64,000 nt of DNA from positions 3,286,001-3,350,000 of the forward strand of contig NZ_BLPG01000001.1 of the NCBI RefSeq assembly GCF_011764445.1. Direction: 5' to 3'. Positions 28,588 through 37,356 of the stretch are shown here, piece after piece (the stretch's first letter is position 1; each line of letters starts with the position of its first letter). This DNA comes from Phytohabitans rumicis. Its GTDB lineage: Bacteria > Actinomycetota > Actinomycetes > Mycobacteriales > Micromonosporaceae. The position numbers were made by a program, and so were the translations under genes. The notes beneath the pieces were generated by a model. The model saw nothing but the letters and a program-made list of their open reading frames with translations. It made no database searches and was not told where the DNA came from.

Positions 28588-28850
28588 CGGTCGGCCGTCC
28601 CGGTGGCGTACTCGACGCTGCCCGCGGTCAGTTCGAGGTACGCCTCCTCCAGCGACGCGTCCTGCCGGCTCAGCTCGTGCAGGCGTACGCCGGCCTCGTA
28701 CGCGAGGTCGCCGATCCGCTCGATGGTCGCGCCGGTGACGGCAAGCTCGTCGGGGCCGGTGCGCCGGGCGGCGATGGACGCGGCCGCCAGCCGGTCCGCG
28801 AGCGCCTCGGCGAAGGGCGTACGCACCCGGATGGCGGTCGTCGAGCTGCC
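28584..28850 (-). pseudogene. Relic of an ABC transporter ATP-binding protein (C-terminal part)
   Basis: The residues from about 28850 to 28584 read IRVRTPFAEALADRLAAAS through SLEEAYLELTAGSVEY, the C-terminal dimer-interface region of bacitracin-type ABC ATPases; SLEEAYMDLTREAVEY is the equivalent in the intact gene at 46829. Walker A, signature and Walker B regions are absent. Its stop overlaps the relic permease start (ATGA), preserving the original operon geometry. The junction near 28850-28870 marks a deletion or rearrangement. Confidence 0.8.
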
Positions 28851-29002
28851 GGCGGGCAGTGCACGATCGGCAGGCACTACCCCTGACGAAGGTGGGGTTT
28901 CCGCGTTGCCCTGCATGGTCCGATAGGTGCGGATACGGTGAGCCTTGAGACGCTCCACGTCCCGTTCGGCCGCGACGACGCGGCTGGAGGAAGGAGGGCA
29001 CG

Positions 29003-29431
29003 ATGAGCACCGCTCGTGAAATCATGCACCAGGGTGCCGAGTGCATCGGCGAAAACGACACGCTTGACAAGGCCGCCCGCATGATGCGGGATCTGCAGGT
29101 CGGAGCGCTGCCCATCTGCGGTAAAGACGACCGCCTGCACGGCATCATTACGGACCGCGACATCGTCGTGAAGTGCATCGCCGCGGGCGGCGACCCCCGC
29201 TCGATGACCGCCCGGGAGATGGCGCAGGGCACGCCGATCTGGGTCGACGTGAAGGCCGACGAGGACGAGGTGCTGCGGCTGATGACGGAGAACAAGATCC
29301 GTCGGCTCCCGGTCATGGACGGCCACCGGCTCGTCGGCATGATCAGCGAGGCGGACCTGGCCGTGCACCTGGACGAGCACCGCCTGCACGCGTTCGCCGA
29401 GAGCATCTACAGCGCTCAGCCGACCAACTAG
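29003..29431 (+). CDS. CBS-domain protein
   Basis: A 142-aa protein made of two CBS domains (REIMHQGAECIGENDTLDKA and PIWVDVKADEDEVLRLMTEN) that form a Bateman module binding adenine nucleotides or SAM. It has no attached enzyme domain, so it probably acts as a stand-alone regulator. It resembles actinobacterial stress- or hypoxia-linked CBS proteins. The start ATG 29003 follows a very strong ribosome binding site (ggaaggagg). The preceding 130 bp contain no gene and should hold its promoter. Confidence 0.9.
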   Translation: MSTAREIMHQGAECIGENDTLDKAARMMRDLQVGALPICGKDDRLHGIITDRDIVVKCIAAGGDPRSMTAREMAQGTPIWVDVKADEDEVLRLMTENKIRRLPVMDGHRLVGMISEADLAVHLDEHRLHAFAESIYSAQPTN

Positions 29432-29441
29432 ACCACCGCGA

Positions 29442-29843
29442 TCAGCGCGTCCCCGAGTCCGCGTCGGCGGCTGCGGGGACGCGCTCGTGCATGAGGACCA
29501 GGGTGTGCCCGTCGGGGTCGGTGAAGGAGCTCATCCACAGCTCCGTCGTCGCGTCGCGGTGCACCAGATGCGGCTCACCGTGCGCCGGAACCCCCGCCGC
29601 CACCAGGCGGGCGTGCTCGGCCTCGATGTCGTCGACCCGGAAGTAGAGCACGCATTTGCTGGCGAACTCCGCGCCCTCCGGCACGCCGAGGTAGAGCCGC
29701 ACGTCGCCGCTGGCGAAAAACGCCATCGGCTGGCCCTGCACCTGGAAGAGCAGCGGGATGCCGAGCACGTCGCGATAGAACGCCACCGCGCGGTCAATGT
29801 CGCGGACGCTGATGTGTATCTGTGCCACCGGTCCGAGTACCAC
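29442..29843 (-). CDS. VOC-family (glyoxalase/bleomycin-resistance fold) protein
   Basis: A 133-aa single-domain VOC protein: the first beta-alpha-beta-beta-beta module begins AQIHISVRDIDRAVAFYRDV and the second includes TELWMSSFTDPDGHTLVLMH. His in the first strand and the C-terminal Glu/His are positioned as metal ligands in many VOC enzymes. The start is uncertain: GTG 29843 or GTG 29828, neither with a clear ribosome binding site. It lies 22 bp downstream of mrf on the same strand and might be co-transcribed. Substrate unknown. Confidence 0.82.
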   Translation of the reverse strand: MVLGPVAQIHISVRDIDRAVAFYRDVLGIPLLFQVQGQPMAFFASGDVRLYLGVPEGAEFASKCVLYFRVDDIEAEHARLVAAGVPAHGEPHLVHRDATTELWMSSFTDPDGHTLVLMHERVPAAADADSGTR

Positions 29844-29865
29844 GTAACCATGGTAGGGAAGAACG

Positions 29866-31059
29866 TCACGCACCCAAGGCCACTCCGTCGAACGGGTTGG
29901 CCCACTGCCGCCAGTGCTCCTCGCCGGCGGACAGTTCGGCGTCGGTGAGCAGGCAGGCGGACAGCAACCGGTGCAGTTCCGCCGCTTCCAGGTCGAGGCC
30001 GATGAAGACCAGGTGGCTGTGCCGGTCGCCGTAGTACGGATCCCACTCCATCGCGGCGGCCAGCTTGCGCAGGTCGCTCGCCTCGTCCCAGCGGGCGTCC
30101 GGGAGGGCGGCCAGCCACGGCCCGAGCGTGCCGACGGACAGGCCGGCGCCGGACGACTCCCACGCGACCACGGTCTCGGGTTCGGTGGCGAGCCAGAGGT
30201 GGCCGCGGGAGCGCAGCACGCCGGCGGTGATCCGGCCAAGCGCCCGGTGCAGCCGTACGGCGTGGAACGGCCGGCGGGCCCGGAAGACCGCCGACACCAC
30301 GCCGGAGTCCGCGGCGGGCTCGTGGACGCCGACGGCGTACCCCTCGATGCCGCGGGCCAGCACGGCCGGCGTGTCCGGGCGGTGCCGGCCGGTGTGCCGC
30401 AGCCGCTCGGCCAGGTCGGTGCCGTCCACGATGGACCCGCCGACCGCGAGGTGGGCCGCCCACGGCGCCATCCGGTCCAGCAGGACGGCGAGGCATTGGT
30501 CGTCCTCGGTGGACTGTCCCCAGCGGACGACCGTGTCGGCGTACTCGATCTGCCGGGCGATGACATCCGCCACCGCGCGACGGTCGTCGTCGGCGGCGTG
30601 CAGGCCCCGGTGCGCCAGCTCCTCGGAGCAGGAGAGCCCGTCCAGCACGCGGGCCGCGTCGACCACCGTGACGTACGAGTCGAAGCGCACCGCCGCGGTC
30701 ACCGGCGCGCCGTCGACCAGGCAGTACGCGCAGGCCGCTGCCAGCGACTGCGGCTCCACGGCCTCGGGCAGGACCAGGAGGAGGTCCCGGTCCGGGTGTG
30801 CCCGCGCGAGTCGCACCAGGGTGGGCAGCACGTCCTCGCGGAGCGTGCACGAGACGCAGCCGTGGACGAGGTCGACCCGCTCGTCCTCCAGCACGCCCGA
30901 GCCGGTGCGGACGACCCGGTGCACCACGCCGTCGCGTACCCCGGCGAGGTCGTGCCGGACGAGCAGCAGCGACGGGTCGGCGGCGAGCAGCGCGCGGGCC
31001 GCCGCGAACGTGATGTCCGGCCAGAACCCTGACAGGACGGTGACGGCGGGCTGGGACAT
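29866..31059 (-). CDS. mrf: Ribosome hibernation factor-recruiting protein Mrf (CobW-like)
   Basis: A 397-aa CobW-related protein. It retains the zinc-site motif [11 protein letters not shown] and the C-terminal domain patterns [14 protein letters not shown] and [23 protein letters not shown]. The Walker A loop of true CobW GTPases is replaced by [10 protein letters not shown]. The same features occur in mycobacterial Mrf (Rv0106 type), which recruits the hibernation factor Mpy to ribosomes with alternative, zinc-free r-proteins under zinc starvation. Start ATG 31059 with ribosome binding site aaggagg; an upstream in-frame start at 31095 falls inside the Zur-like box. Divergent from rpmG. Confidence 0.88.
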   Translation of the reverse strand: MSQPAVTVLSGFWPDITFAAARALLAADPSLLLVRHDLAGVRDGVVHRVVRTGSGVLEDERVDLVHGCVSCTLREDVLPTLVRLARAHPDRDLLLVLPEAVEPQSLAAACAYCLVDGAPVTAAVRFDSYVTVVDAARVLDGLSCSEELAHRGLHAADDDRRAVADVIARQIEYADTVVRWGQSTEDDQCLAVLLDRMAPWAAHLAVGGSIVDGTDLAERLRHTGRHRPDTPAVLARGIEGYAVGVHEPAADSGVVSAVFRARRPFHAVRLHRALGRITAGVLRSRGHLWLATEPETVVAWESSGAGLSVGTLGPWLAALPDARWDEASDLRKLAAAMEWDPYYGDRHSHLVFIGLDLEAAELHRLLSACLLTDAELSAGEEHWRQWANPFDGVALGA

Positions 31060-31079
31060 AAACCGACCCTCCTCCTTGT

Positions 31080-31094
31080 TGAAAACGATTGTCA
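31080..31094. promoter_or_regulatory. Zur-like box
   Basis: TGAAAACGATTGTCA is a 7-1-7 imperfect palindrome (5 of 7 pairs) that resembles actinobacterial Zur sites of the TGAAAATCATTTTCA type. It lies 21 bp upstream of mrf and 38 bp upstream of rpmG, in position to repress both while zinc is plentiful. Confidence 0.75.
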
Positions 31095-31131
31095 TCGTAG
31101 ACTAACGTCTCCGACTGAGGAGGTCGAGGGC

Positions 31132-31299
31132 ATGGCACGCCGCAACGACGTACGACCAGTGATCAAGCTGCGCAGCACGGCCGGCACCGGCTACACGTAC
31201 GTGACCAGGAAGAACCGGCGCAACGACCCGGACCGGCTGGTCGTGCGCAAGTACGACCCGGCGGTCCGCCGGCACGTGGAGTTCCGCGAGGAGCGCTAG
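31132..31299 (+). CDS. rpmG: 50S ribosomal protein L33, zinc-independent (C-minus) type
   Basis: A 55-aa L33: [20 protein letters not shown] followed by [21 protein letters not shown]. It contains no cysteine at all, so the zinc ribbon of the housekeeping paralogue is lost. Such C-minus paralogues replace the zinc form when zinc is scarce and are Zur-repressed. The start ATG 31132 follows ctgaggagg. Unlike the multi-gene C-minus operons of mycobacteria, only L33 is present here, divergent from mrf. Confidence 0.93.
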   Translation: MARRNDVRPVIKLRSTAGTGYTYVTRKNRRNDPDRLVVRKYDPAVRRHVEFREER

Positions 31300-31302
31300 C
31301 CG

Positions 31303-32043
31303 TTAGGTCACCGTGACGGCGGCGACCATGTCGGTGGTCGGCAGGTCGGATCCTGCGGGCGAGGGCTCGACGGTGACGCCCAGGGTCTGCATGCCCCGTA
31401 CGCCGTCGATGAGTTTGGTGCCGCCCGTCGCGCCGGCCGCGAGGACGCCCTTCGGCGTCGGCGTCGTGCCGGTGATTCCCCACAACTGGTACAGCTTGTC
31501 CGAACCCGGCGACGGCGCCCCGGACAGCAGCACGACGCCCTCGTCGCGGCTCTCCGAGAGCACCAGGGTCACCTGGCCGCCGCCGGTCACCGGCACCGAG
31601 CGCAGGCGCGCGTCGGACGCGCCGAGCACCGCCTCCACCTGCGCCTGCTCGGCGCGCGCGGCGTCCGCGACCGCGCGCTCATCGCGTACCCGCTGCTCCT
31701 GAACCACGAAGCTGGCCGAGCCCGCCGCCGCGGCCACGATGCCCGCGGCGACCGCGAGCGCCGTCCGGCGGCGCCAGATGCGCTGGGTGGGTGCCGCGTC
31801 CCGGTCCGGACGGCCCGGTCCCACCTGCCGGGTACGACGGATCTCCGCCAGCACGTTCTCGCGCAGCCGAGGTGGCGGCACCGACCAGGTGCCGTCGGCG
31901 AGGCGGGCGGCGGTCTCCTGCAGCTCGGCGACCTCCTGCGCGCAGGACTCGCACTCGGCGAGGTGGCGGGCGAAGGCCGCCCGCTCGATGTCGGTCAGGG
32001 CGTGCAGCGCGTACGCCCCGGCCAGCGCGTGCACATCGGTCAT
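31303..32043 (-). CDS. rskA: Anti-sigma-K factor RskA
   Basis: A 246-aa single-pass membrane anti-sigma factor. The N-terminal zinc-binding anti-sigma domain carries HLAECESCAQEV (HxxxCxxC), followed by a membrane helix (TALAVAAGIVAAAAGSASFVV, about 95-115) and an outer RskA domain ending in VTVEPSPAGSDLPTTDMVAAV. It holds SigK inactive until regulated proteolysis releases it. The gene follows sigK on the same strand after 19 bp. Confidence 0.93.
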   Translation of the reverse strand: MTDVHALAGAYALHALTDIERAAFARHLAECESCAQEVAELQETAARLADGTWSVPPPRLRENVLAEIRRTRQVGPGRPDRDAAPTQRIWRRRTALAVAAGIVAAAAGSASFVVQEQRVRDERAVADAARAEQAQVEAVLGASDARLRSVPVTGGGQVTLVLSESRDEGVVLLSGAPSPGSDKLYQLWGITGTTPTPKGVLAAGATGGTKLIDGVRGMQTLGVTVEPSPAGSDLPTTDMVAAVTVT

Positions 32044-32062
32044 GCCGCGCCTCCTGATTCAC

Positions 32063-32659
32063 TCATGCCGGCACCTCCACGCCGAGACAGTCACGGAGGC
32101 GGATGAGCCCGTCCCGCATGCGGGTCTTGATGGTCGGCAGCGCGGTGCCCAGCATCTCGGCCACTTCCCGATAGGTGTAGCCCCCGTAGTAGGCCAGCGT
32201 GATCGCCTCGCGCTGCAGCCCGGTCAGGGTCTGGATGCAGCGGCGCACCTGCTGCTGCTCCAGGTGGGCGGTGGCCGCCTCGTCCACCTCGTCGTACGGC
32301 GTCTGTCCCGAGCTCGCGGCGAGCTTGCGTACCCGCTCGGCGCCGGCCTGCTCGGACCGCACCCGGTCGACGGCCCGGCGGTGCGCGATCGTGAAGATCC
32401 ACGCCGTCGCCGACCCACGAGCCGAGTCGAAGCGGCCGGCCGTCCGCCACACCTCGACCAGGACCTCCTGCGCCACCTCCTCGGCCTGGGCCGGGTCGCG
32501 CAGGACGCGCCGGGCCAGCCCGAACACCCGGGGCGCGACGAGGTCGTAGAGCCGGGTGAACGCGGCCTCGTCGCCACGCGCGACCGCGCGCAGCAGCTCG
32601 TCGGCCTCCGCCGACGGGTCCGGCGGCGGCGAGGGTACGGCCGACAGGTGCTCGGTCAT
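32063..32659 (-). CDS. sigK: ECF sigma factor SigK
   Basis: A 198-aa ECF sigma factor: region 2 includes FTRLYDLVAPRVFGLARRVL and AWIFTIAHRRAVDRVR, and region 4 includes ITLAYYGGYTYREVAEMLG with the DNA-recognition helix TIKTRMRDGLIRLR. The start is set at ATG 32659 (MTEHLSAVPS); a longer frame to 32719 lacks support. Paired with RskA. In mycobacteria SigK controls secreted antigens and redox-linked genes; targets here are unknown. Confidence 0.93.
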   Translation of the reverse strand: MTEHLSAVPSPPPDPSAEADELLRAVARGDEAAFTRLYDLVAPRVFGLARRVLRDPAQAEEVAQEVLVEVWRTAGRFDSARGSATAWIFTIAHRRAVDRVRSEQAGAERVRKLAASSGQTPYDEVDEAATAHLEQQQVRRCIQTLTGLQREAITLAYYGGYTYREVAEMLGTALPTIKTRMRDGLIRLRDCLGVEVPA

Positions 32660-32846
32660 GTATGCCAGCCTCTCAAGCACATAGGTACTTCGGAGCCCCC
32701 ACTCGGCCGGATTGGTCAATCGATTGTTACCGACCCGTTTCCGGCCCTCCGGAGGGTGGACGCGACCGGGAGACTCGCGGAGACTATGCCGGAACTCCCC
32801 GCGTACGTCACCTCAACCCCCCGTCGCCCGAAGCAAGGGACCGCGT

Positions 32847-34907
32847 ATGGCCGAACCGATCCTGGTGGTCGATGTCGGCACGTCGGGCACCCGTGTGGCG
32901 CTGGTCGTCGGCGACCAGTCCGGGCTCCTGCGCGAGCCCGGCAGCGGGGCCCTGATCTGGCCTTCCTCTCTCTGTGTAGACGACGCCGGCTACCTCGTCG
33001 GCACCGCCGCCGAGCGGCGCAAGCGGGCCATCCCGCGCCGGTACATCGACGGTCCGCGGCGGGCGGTCGACGCGCAGGCGTCCATGTGGCTGGAGGGGCG
33101 GGAGATCACCGGCGGCGAGGCGCTCGCCGCATATCTCCAGGCCGTCTGCATGGAGGCGAGGCAGCAGTACGGCGCGGAAATCCACCGGGTGACACTCACC
33201 ACACCCGCGGACTACCTGAACGGCGACCCGCGCCGGGACGTCCTCGTCGCGGCGGGCGAGGCGGTCGGCTTCGCCGACGTGGAGCTGCTGTCCAGCTCGG
33301 TCGCGGCCGCGCTCGACCCGGAGACCGGCGGTGGCCTGCCGGCCGGCGCCCTGGTCCTGGTCTGCGACCTCGGCGCCACCTGGACCGTGGCCCTGGTGCA
33401 GGTGCGCGGCAACCACACCGCCCAGCTCGTCCAGCAAACCACCACGGCCGGCCGCGACCTCGACGCGCTGCTCATCAACGACCTGCGCGCCGAGGGCCGG
33501 GCCTGGCTGGAGCCGCTGCTCGCCGCGCCGGGCGACGCCGGGTTGCGGGCGTACTACGACGCGATCGACTTCGTACGCCGGCTGAAGCACCAGCTCACCG
33601 ACGCGGAAGAGGTGGCCGACCACCTCACCCCGATCACCCCGCCGTACCGGCTGACCCGGGAGTGGCTGACCGCGTTCGCCGACCCGGCCGTACGCGGGCT
33701 GGTGGCGAGCTGCCACGCCGTCGTGGCCGAGGCCGGTGCGACGCTCGCCGACCTGGCCACCGTGGTGCTCACCGGCGGCTCGGCCCGGCTCCCGATGATC
33801 GAGCCGGCGCTGCGCGGCGCGCTCGGTCACCACGTACGCCGCGCCACCGACCCCGAGCTGGCCGTCGCCCGGGGCGCCGCCCGCTGGTCGGTCGGGGCGC
33901 TCAGCCGTGCGGTCCCCGCCGAGCGGCCGAGCTGGCGCGTCGAGCCGGTCTCGTGGGACGTCCCGGGTGGCCGAGGCGAGTTGGTGCGCTGGCTGGTCGC
34001 GGAGGGCCAGCCGTACCCGGCGGGCGCGGTCGTGGCCCGGGTCCGGGCGCCGGACGAGCGGGTCTTCGACCTGGTCGCGCCGCAGGCCGGCACGCTGCTC
34101 GCGCACCGGGCCGCCGCCGGCCAGCCGGTGGGGCCGGTGCTCGTGGCCGCGGCCGCCAAGAGCCCCAAGGCGCTCGCCGAGCACCCGCCGCCGCACCTGC
34201 ACCGGTTGGAGGTGGCCGGGTCCTGGCTGCTCACACCCGACCGGCTCCGGCTGGTGGAGTGCGACGGCACCGGGCGGTACGTCCGGGTCCGCGGCATCGC
34301 CGACGGCGCGCTCACCGCCGAGTTCGTCCCCGAGCAGAGCACCGCGGCGCCGCTGGGCGGCCGGGTCTTCGTCGGCCCCGAGGGGCGGCTCTGCCTGGTG
34401 GCGTGGGACGCCGAGGGCTGGTTCTCGGTATGGGAGGTGGAGACGGGCAAGCTGGTGACCCGGTTCCGCGACCCGAGCGGACCAGGCAAGGTGCGGATCA
34501 ACGAGGCCGAATGGCGGCTGGCCGCGGAGGCCGAGGGAAAGGTGGCGGTGGGCCGCTACCGCCGATCGACGATCACGATCTGGGACCTGCGCACCGGCGG
34601 CCGCATCGACAAGATCAGCGACGACGCGTGGACCCGGCGGCATCCCGACTACTCCGGGCGCAGCAAGGCGCAGGGCTTCGGCACGACGATCGCCAGCCCG
34701 GACGGCCAGCTGCGCGCCGCGATGCTGGAGTCGTCCGACGGGTCGGCGGTGCTGCTCCTGCACGACATCGCCACCGAGCAGGAGGTCTTCCGCGCCGGGG
34801 AACGCCCCAACCTGCGCGCCCTGGCCGGCTTCAGCGCCGACGGCCGGCACCTGCTGGCCACCTGGGAGTCCGAGGATCGGAGCCTGGTGGATGTCTGGCA
34901 CATCTGA
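32847..34907 (+). CDS. Hsp70-like protein fused to lipoyl-like and beta-propeller domains
   Basis: A 686-aa fusion. Residues 1-355 are an Hsp70/actin-type ATPase fold (VVDVGTSGTRVALVV and LTGGSARLPMIEPAL), but the second phosphate loop DLGATWTVAL departs from the canonical DLGGGTFD, so ATP hydrolysis may be impaired. Residues about 370-435 look like a biotinyl/lipoyl-type barrel (WLVAEGQPYPAGAVVARVRA ... GTLLAH), without the lipoyl-lysine. From about 450 to the end, blades such as WFSVWEVETGKLV and ITIWDLRTGGRI suggest a WD40-like propeller. Start ATG 32847 with aaggga upstream. It overlaps the next gene by 17 bp. Confidence 0.8.
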   Translation: MAEPILVVDVGTSGTRVALVVGDQSGLLREPGSGALIWPSSLCVDDAGYLVGTAAERRKRAIPRRYIDGPRRAVDAQASMWLEGREITGGEALAAYLQAVCMEARQQYGAEIHRVTLTTPADYLNGDPRRDVLVAAGEAVGFADVELLSSSVAAALDPETGGGLPAGALVLVCDLGATWTVALVQVRGNHTAQLVQQTTTAGRDLDALLINDLRAEGRAWLEPLLAAPGDAGLRAYYDAIDFVRRLKHQLTDAEEVADHLTPITPPYRLTREWLTAFADPAVRGLVASCHAVVAEAGATLADLATVVLTGGSARLPMIEPALRGALGHHVRRATDPELAVARGAARWSVGALSRAVPAERPSWRVEPVSWDVPGGRGELVRWLVAEGQPYPAGAVVARVRAPDERVFDLVAPQAGTLLAHRAAAGQPVGPVLVAAAAKSPKALAEHPPPHLHRLEVAGSWLLTPDRLRLVECDGTGRYVRVRGIADGALTAEFVPEQSTAAPLGGRVFVGPEGRLCLVAWDAEGWFSVWEVETGKLVTRFRDPSGPGKVRINEAEWRLAAEAEGKVAVGRYRRSTITIWDLRTGGRIDKISDDAWTRRHPDYSGRSKAQGFGTTIASPDGQLRAAMLESSDGSAVLLLHDIATEQEVFRAGERPNLRALAGFSADGRHLLATWESEDRSLVDVWHI

Positions 34908-36246
34908 GCCCGTGTTGGTGGTCGACTTCGGCACCACCTCGTCGTCCGCCGCCGTGGTCGTCGGGGCCGCCGAGGGCCGGACCGTGCCCGAGCCCGTCAC
35001 CGGCGCGGCCACCTGGCCCTCGGCGGTCTTCTGGGACGGCCAGCAGATGCTCGTGGGCACGCTGGCCGAGCGGCGCAAGCGGTCCGAGCCGGAGTCGTTC
35101 GCCGCGGAGTTCAAGCGCGGCCTGGCCGCGGACGCATCGGTCGTGCTCGGCAACCGGCGGTTCCGGCCGATCGAGCAGGTCGTCGCCATGCTGGCCGCGC
35201 TGCGGGTGGAAGGCGAGCGGCTGCACGGCGGCCCCATCGCCCGCGCGGTGGTCACCGTGCCGGCCAGCTACGGCTCGCACGATCCGCGGCGGGCCCGCAT
35301 GATCGCGGCGGCCGAGGCCGCCGGCTTCGACACCGTCGAGCTGCTGCCCGAACCGGTCGCCGCCGCGTTCGCGCCGATCGTCGGTGCGCCCTTCGAGCCC
35401 GGCGATCTCGTGCTGGTGTACGACCTGGGCGGCGGCACGTTCGACACGGCGCTCGTGCGGATCGGGGAACGGTGGCACGAGGTGCTCGGCCACGCCGCGC
35501 TCGACGACTGCGGTGGCCGGGACATCGACGCGCTGCTGGCCGGCCGGATCCACATCGACGGCCAGGAGTGGCTCGCGCCCCTGCTCTCGTCGGCCGCCGC
35601 CACGCCCACCGCGCCGGCCACGCTGCGGCTCGGCATGGCGGTGACCGACTTCGCCCAGCGGCTCAAGCACCAGCTCAGCGACGCCCCGGCCGTCGAGGAC
35701 TTCTTCCTGCCCAACGCGCCGCCGTACCGGCTGTCCCGGACCGACCTGGGGACGCTGGCCGCGCCGCTGCTCGGCCGGACCCTGGCGTGCTGCACCGACC
35801 TGGTGACCCGGCTGGGCGTACCGCCGTCGGAGGTCACCGCCGTGCTCGCGGTCGGCGGGGGCGCCCGCATGCCGGCCGTGACCGAGCTCCTGCAACGGGC
35901 GCTCCGGCTGCCCCTGCGTACGGTCGAGGACCCCGCGCTGGCCACCGTACGCGGCGCGGCCCGCTGGCTGCCCAGCAGCGGTCCACGCCGGGTCTCCGCG
36001 CAGACGTCACCGGAGCCCACGCTGCCGCTGGCGTTTCCCATCCCGGGCGGCAGCGCGCGACTCCTGCGCTGGCTGGTCGTACCCGGTCAGGCGTACCTGG
36101 CGGGCGTGCCCCTGGCCCGGGTACGCCTCCCGAGCGGCGCCCTGTGGGACCTGACGGCGACCGCCCCCGGCACCCTGGACCGCCTCCTGATACCGCCCGG
36201 CGCCGAGGTCGCACCCGGCACCTGGGTAGCCCTAGCCCGCCCCTAG
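34891..36246 (+). CDS. Hsp70-like protein with C-terminal lipoyl-like domain
   Basis: A 451-aa paralogue of the preceding gene. Here the Hsp70 nucleotide loops are canonical: VVDFGTTSSSAAVVV, VYDLGGGTFDTALV and AVGGGARMPAVTELL. There is no classical substrate-binding domain; instead a lipoyl-like barrel follows (WLVVPGQAYLAGVPLARVRL ... APGTLDRLLIPPGAEV). It is co-translated with the first gene through a 17-bp overlap, so the two may form a heteromer of an active and a degenerate ATPase. It is followed by a terminator. Confidence 0.85.
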   Translation: MSGTSEPVLVVDFGTTSSSAAVVVGAAEGRTVPEPVTGAATWPSAVFWDGQQMLVGTLAERRKRSEPESFAAEFKRGLAADASVVLGNRRFRPIEQVVAMLAALRVEGERLHGGPIARAVVTVPASYGSHDPRRARMIAAAEAAGFDTVELLPEPVAAAFAPIVGAPFEPGDLVLVYDLGGGTFDTALVRIGERWHEVLGHAALDDCGGRDIDALLAGRIHIDGQEWLAPLLSSAAATPTAPATLRLGMAVTDFAQRLKHQLSDAPAVEDFFLPNAPPYRLSRTDLGTLAAPLLGRTLACCTDLVTRLGVPPSEVTAVLAVGGGARMPAVTELLQRALRLPLRTVEDPALATVRGAARWLPSSGPRRVSAQTSPEPTLPLAFPIPGGSARLLRWLVVPGQAYLAGVPLARVRLPSGALWDLTATAPGTLDRLLIPPGAEVAPGTWVALARP

Positions 36247-36274
36247 CCCCTCCCCGCGCCTCGCCAGACATCAA

Positions 36275-36316
36275 CGTGAAGGATCCGAGTCGCCCCAGCG
36301 ACCCACATCCTTCACG
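36275..36316. terminator. Terminator after the Hsp70-like pair
   Basis: CGTGAAGGAT (36275-36284) pairs with ATCCTTCACG (36307-36316), and inside it GTCGC/GCGAC (36289-36293, 36298-36302) forms a second stem with a 4-nt loop. It lies 28 bp after the stop of the second Hsp70-like gene. The 166 bp that follow, up to the convergent methyltransferase, hold nothing recognisable. Confidence 0.75.
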
Positions 36317-36482
36317 CTCACGCAGGAGCGAACGGGTCTTGGCGCTGTATCGGTCGGCATCGCGCAGAGACTCGGCGACTGTGTCGACCAATTGCCCGCC
36401 CAGGGGCAACCATTCGCCACGATCACGGCGCCGGCCCGTTCCCTGACCGCTCGGACAGTGGCCCCGCGCGGAGCGCCGTCGC

Positions 36483-37340
36483 TCACTCCGCGCGGGTGCC
36501 CACGTGCACCGTGCGGGCGTCCAGCCAGTAGAGGTCTTCGCGGCGGCCGAGCCACGCCTCGTCGTCGGGGTCGAGGAGGCGGGCCCAGGCCGCCAGATCC
36601 GCCTCCGCCAGCAGACCGGCCGGGCGGAGCCGGTCCACCCGGTGCGCCAGACGATCCAGTAACCGGGCCAGCGACGCCTCCGAGAGCGGCACCGGGCGCT
36701 CCATCAACGTCGTACGCGAAGTGACCGCACTCAGGCCGGCACGGCGCAGGGCCTCGGTCCAGCCGTACGGCATCGGCACCGAGCCGGGCAGCCCGGCGCG
36801 CATGCCCGCGAACCACCGGTCCTGGGCGGCGTCGAGGCGGATCTCCAGGCCGGGCTCGCCGACACCCACGTCCCAGGGCAGGTGCCGGGGCGGCAGCCCG
36901 CCCTCGGCCAACGCCAGTCGCCCGCCCTGGGCGAGCAGGGTGGCCAGTGTGGCGACCGCGGCCTGCTGGTCGCCGGCGTGGTGGACGGACGCGGACGCCC
37001 ACACCACGTCGGCCGGCGCGCCGAGGGCGGCCCGCAGGTCGGCGAGGTCGCCGTCGAGGTCCGCCTGGAGGAAGTCGAGCCGCGGCGCCCGCTCCTTCGC
37101 CGCGGCCAGGATCGCCGGCTCCATGTCGACCCCGACCGCCCGCCCGTCCGGGCCGAGCGCCGCCGCGAGCGCCACGGTCATGCCGGCGCCGCCGCAGCCG
37201 ACGTCGACGGCCAGCCGGTCTCCCGGCCGGACCAGCTCGGTCGCCACGGTGGCGTACCACCCGGCCTCCTCGCCCGCGACCGCGCCCAGATGCCCAGTGT
37301 GCTCCGCCCAAACCACGGCGTACGGATCTTCGCTAGTCAC
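36483..37340 (-). CDS. SAM-dependent methyltransferase
   Basis: A 285-aa class I methyltransferase. SAM-binding motif I is LAVDVGCGGAGMTVALA, motif II GVDMEPAI and a third element DFLQADLDGDL. The start is GTG 37340 (VTSEDPYAVVWAEHTG); an upstream extension to 37442 is antisense-like and lacks support. It lies 16 bp downstream of the Erm methyltransferase gene on the same strand, so both may be expressed together. The substrate is unknown; it is not an rRNA-methyltransferase by motif. Confidence 0.85.
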   Translation of the reverse strand: MTSEDPYAVVWAEHTGHLGAVAGEEAGWYATVATELVRPGDRLAVDVGCGGAGMTVALAAALGPDGRAVGVDMEPAILAAAKERAPRLDFLQADLDGDLADLRAALGAPADVVWASASVHHAGDQQAAVATLATLLAQGGRLALAEGGLPPRHLPWDVGVGEPGLEIRLDAAQDRWFAGMRAGLPGSVPMPYGWTEALRRAGLSAVTSRTTLMERPVPLSEASLARLLDRLAHRVDRLRPAGLLAEADLAAWARLLDPDDEAWLGRREDLYWLDARTVHVGTRAE

Positions 37341-37356
37341 CGGACCATTGTCGCCC

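Noticed and set aside
31739-35302. Very long open frame (over 1100 codons) on the + strand
   Set aside because: It crosses rskA and sigK in antisense and the first Hsp70-like gene in the wrong frame. The composition is Arg/Pro/Gly-rich, as expected from a shifted frame of 72% GC DNA, and no family pattern is present.
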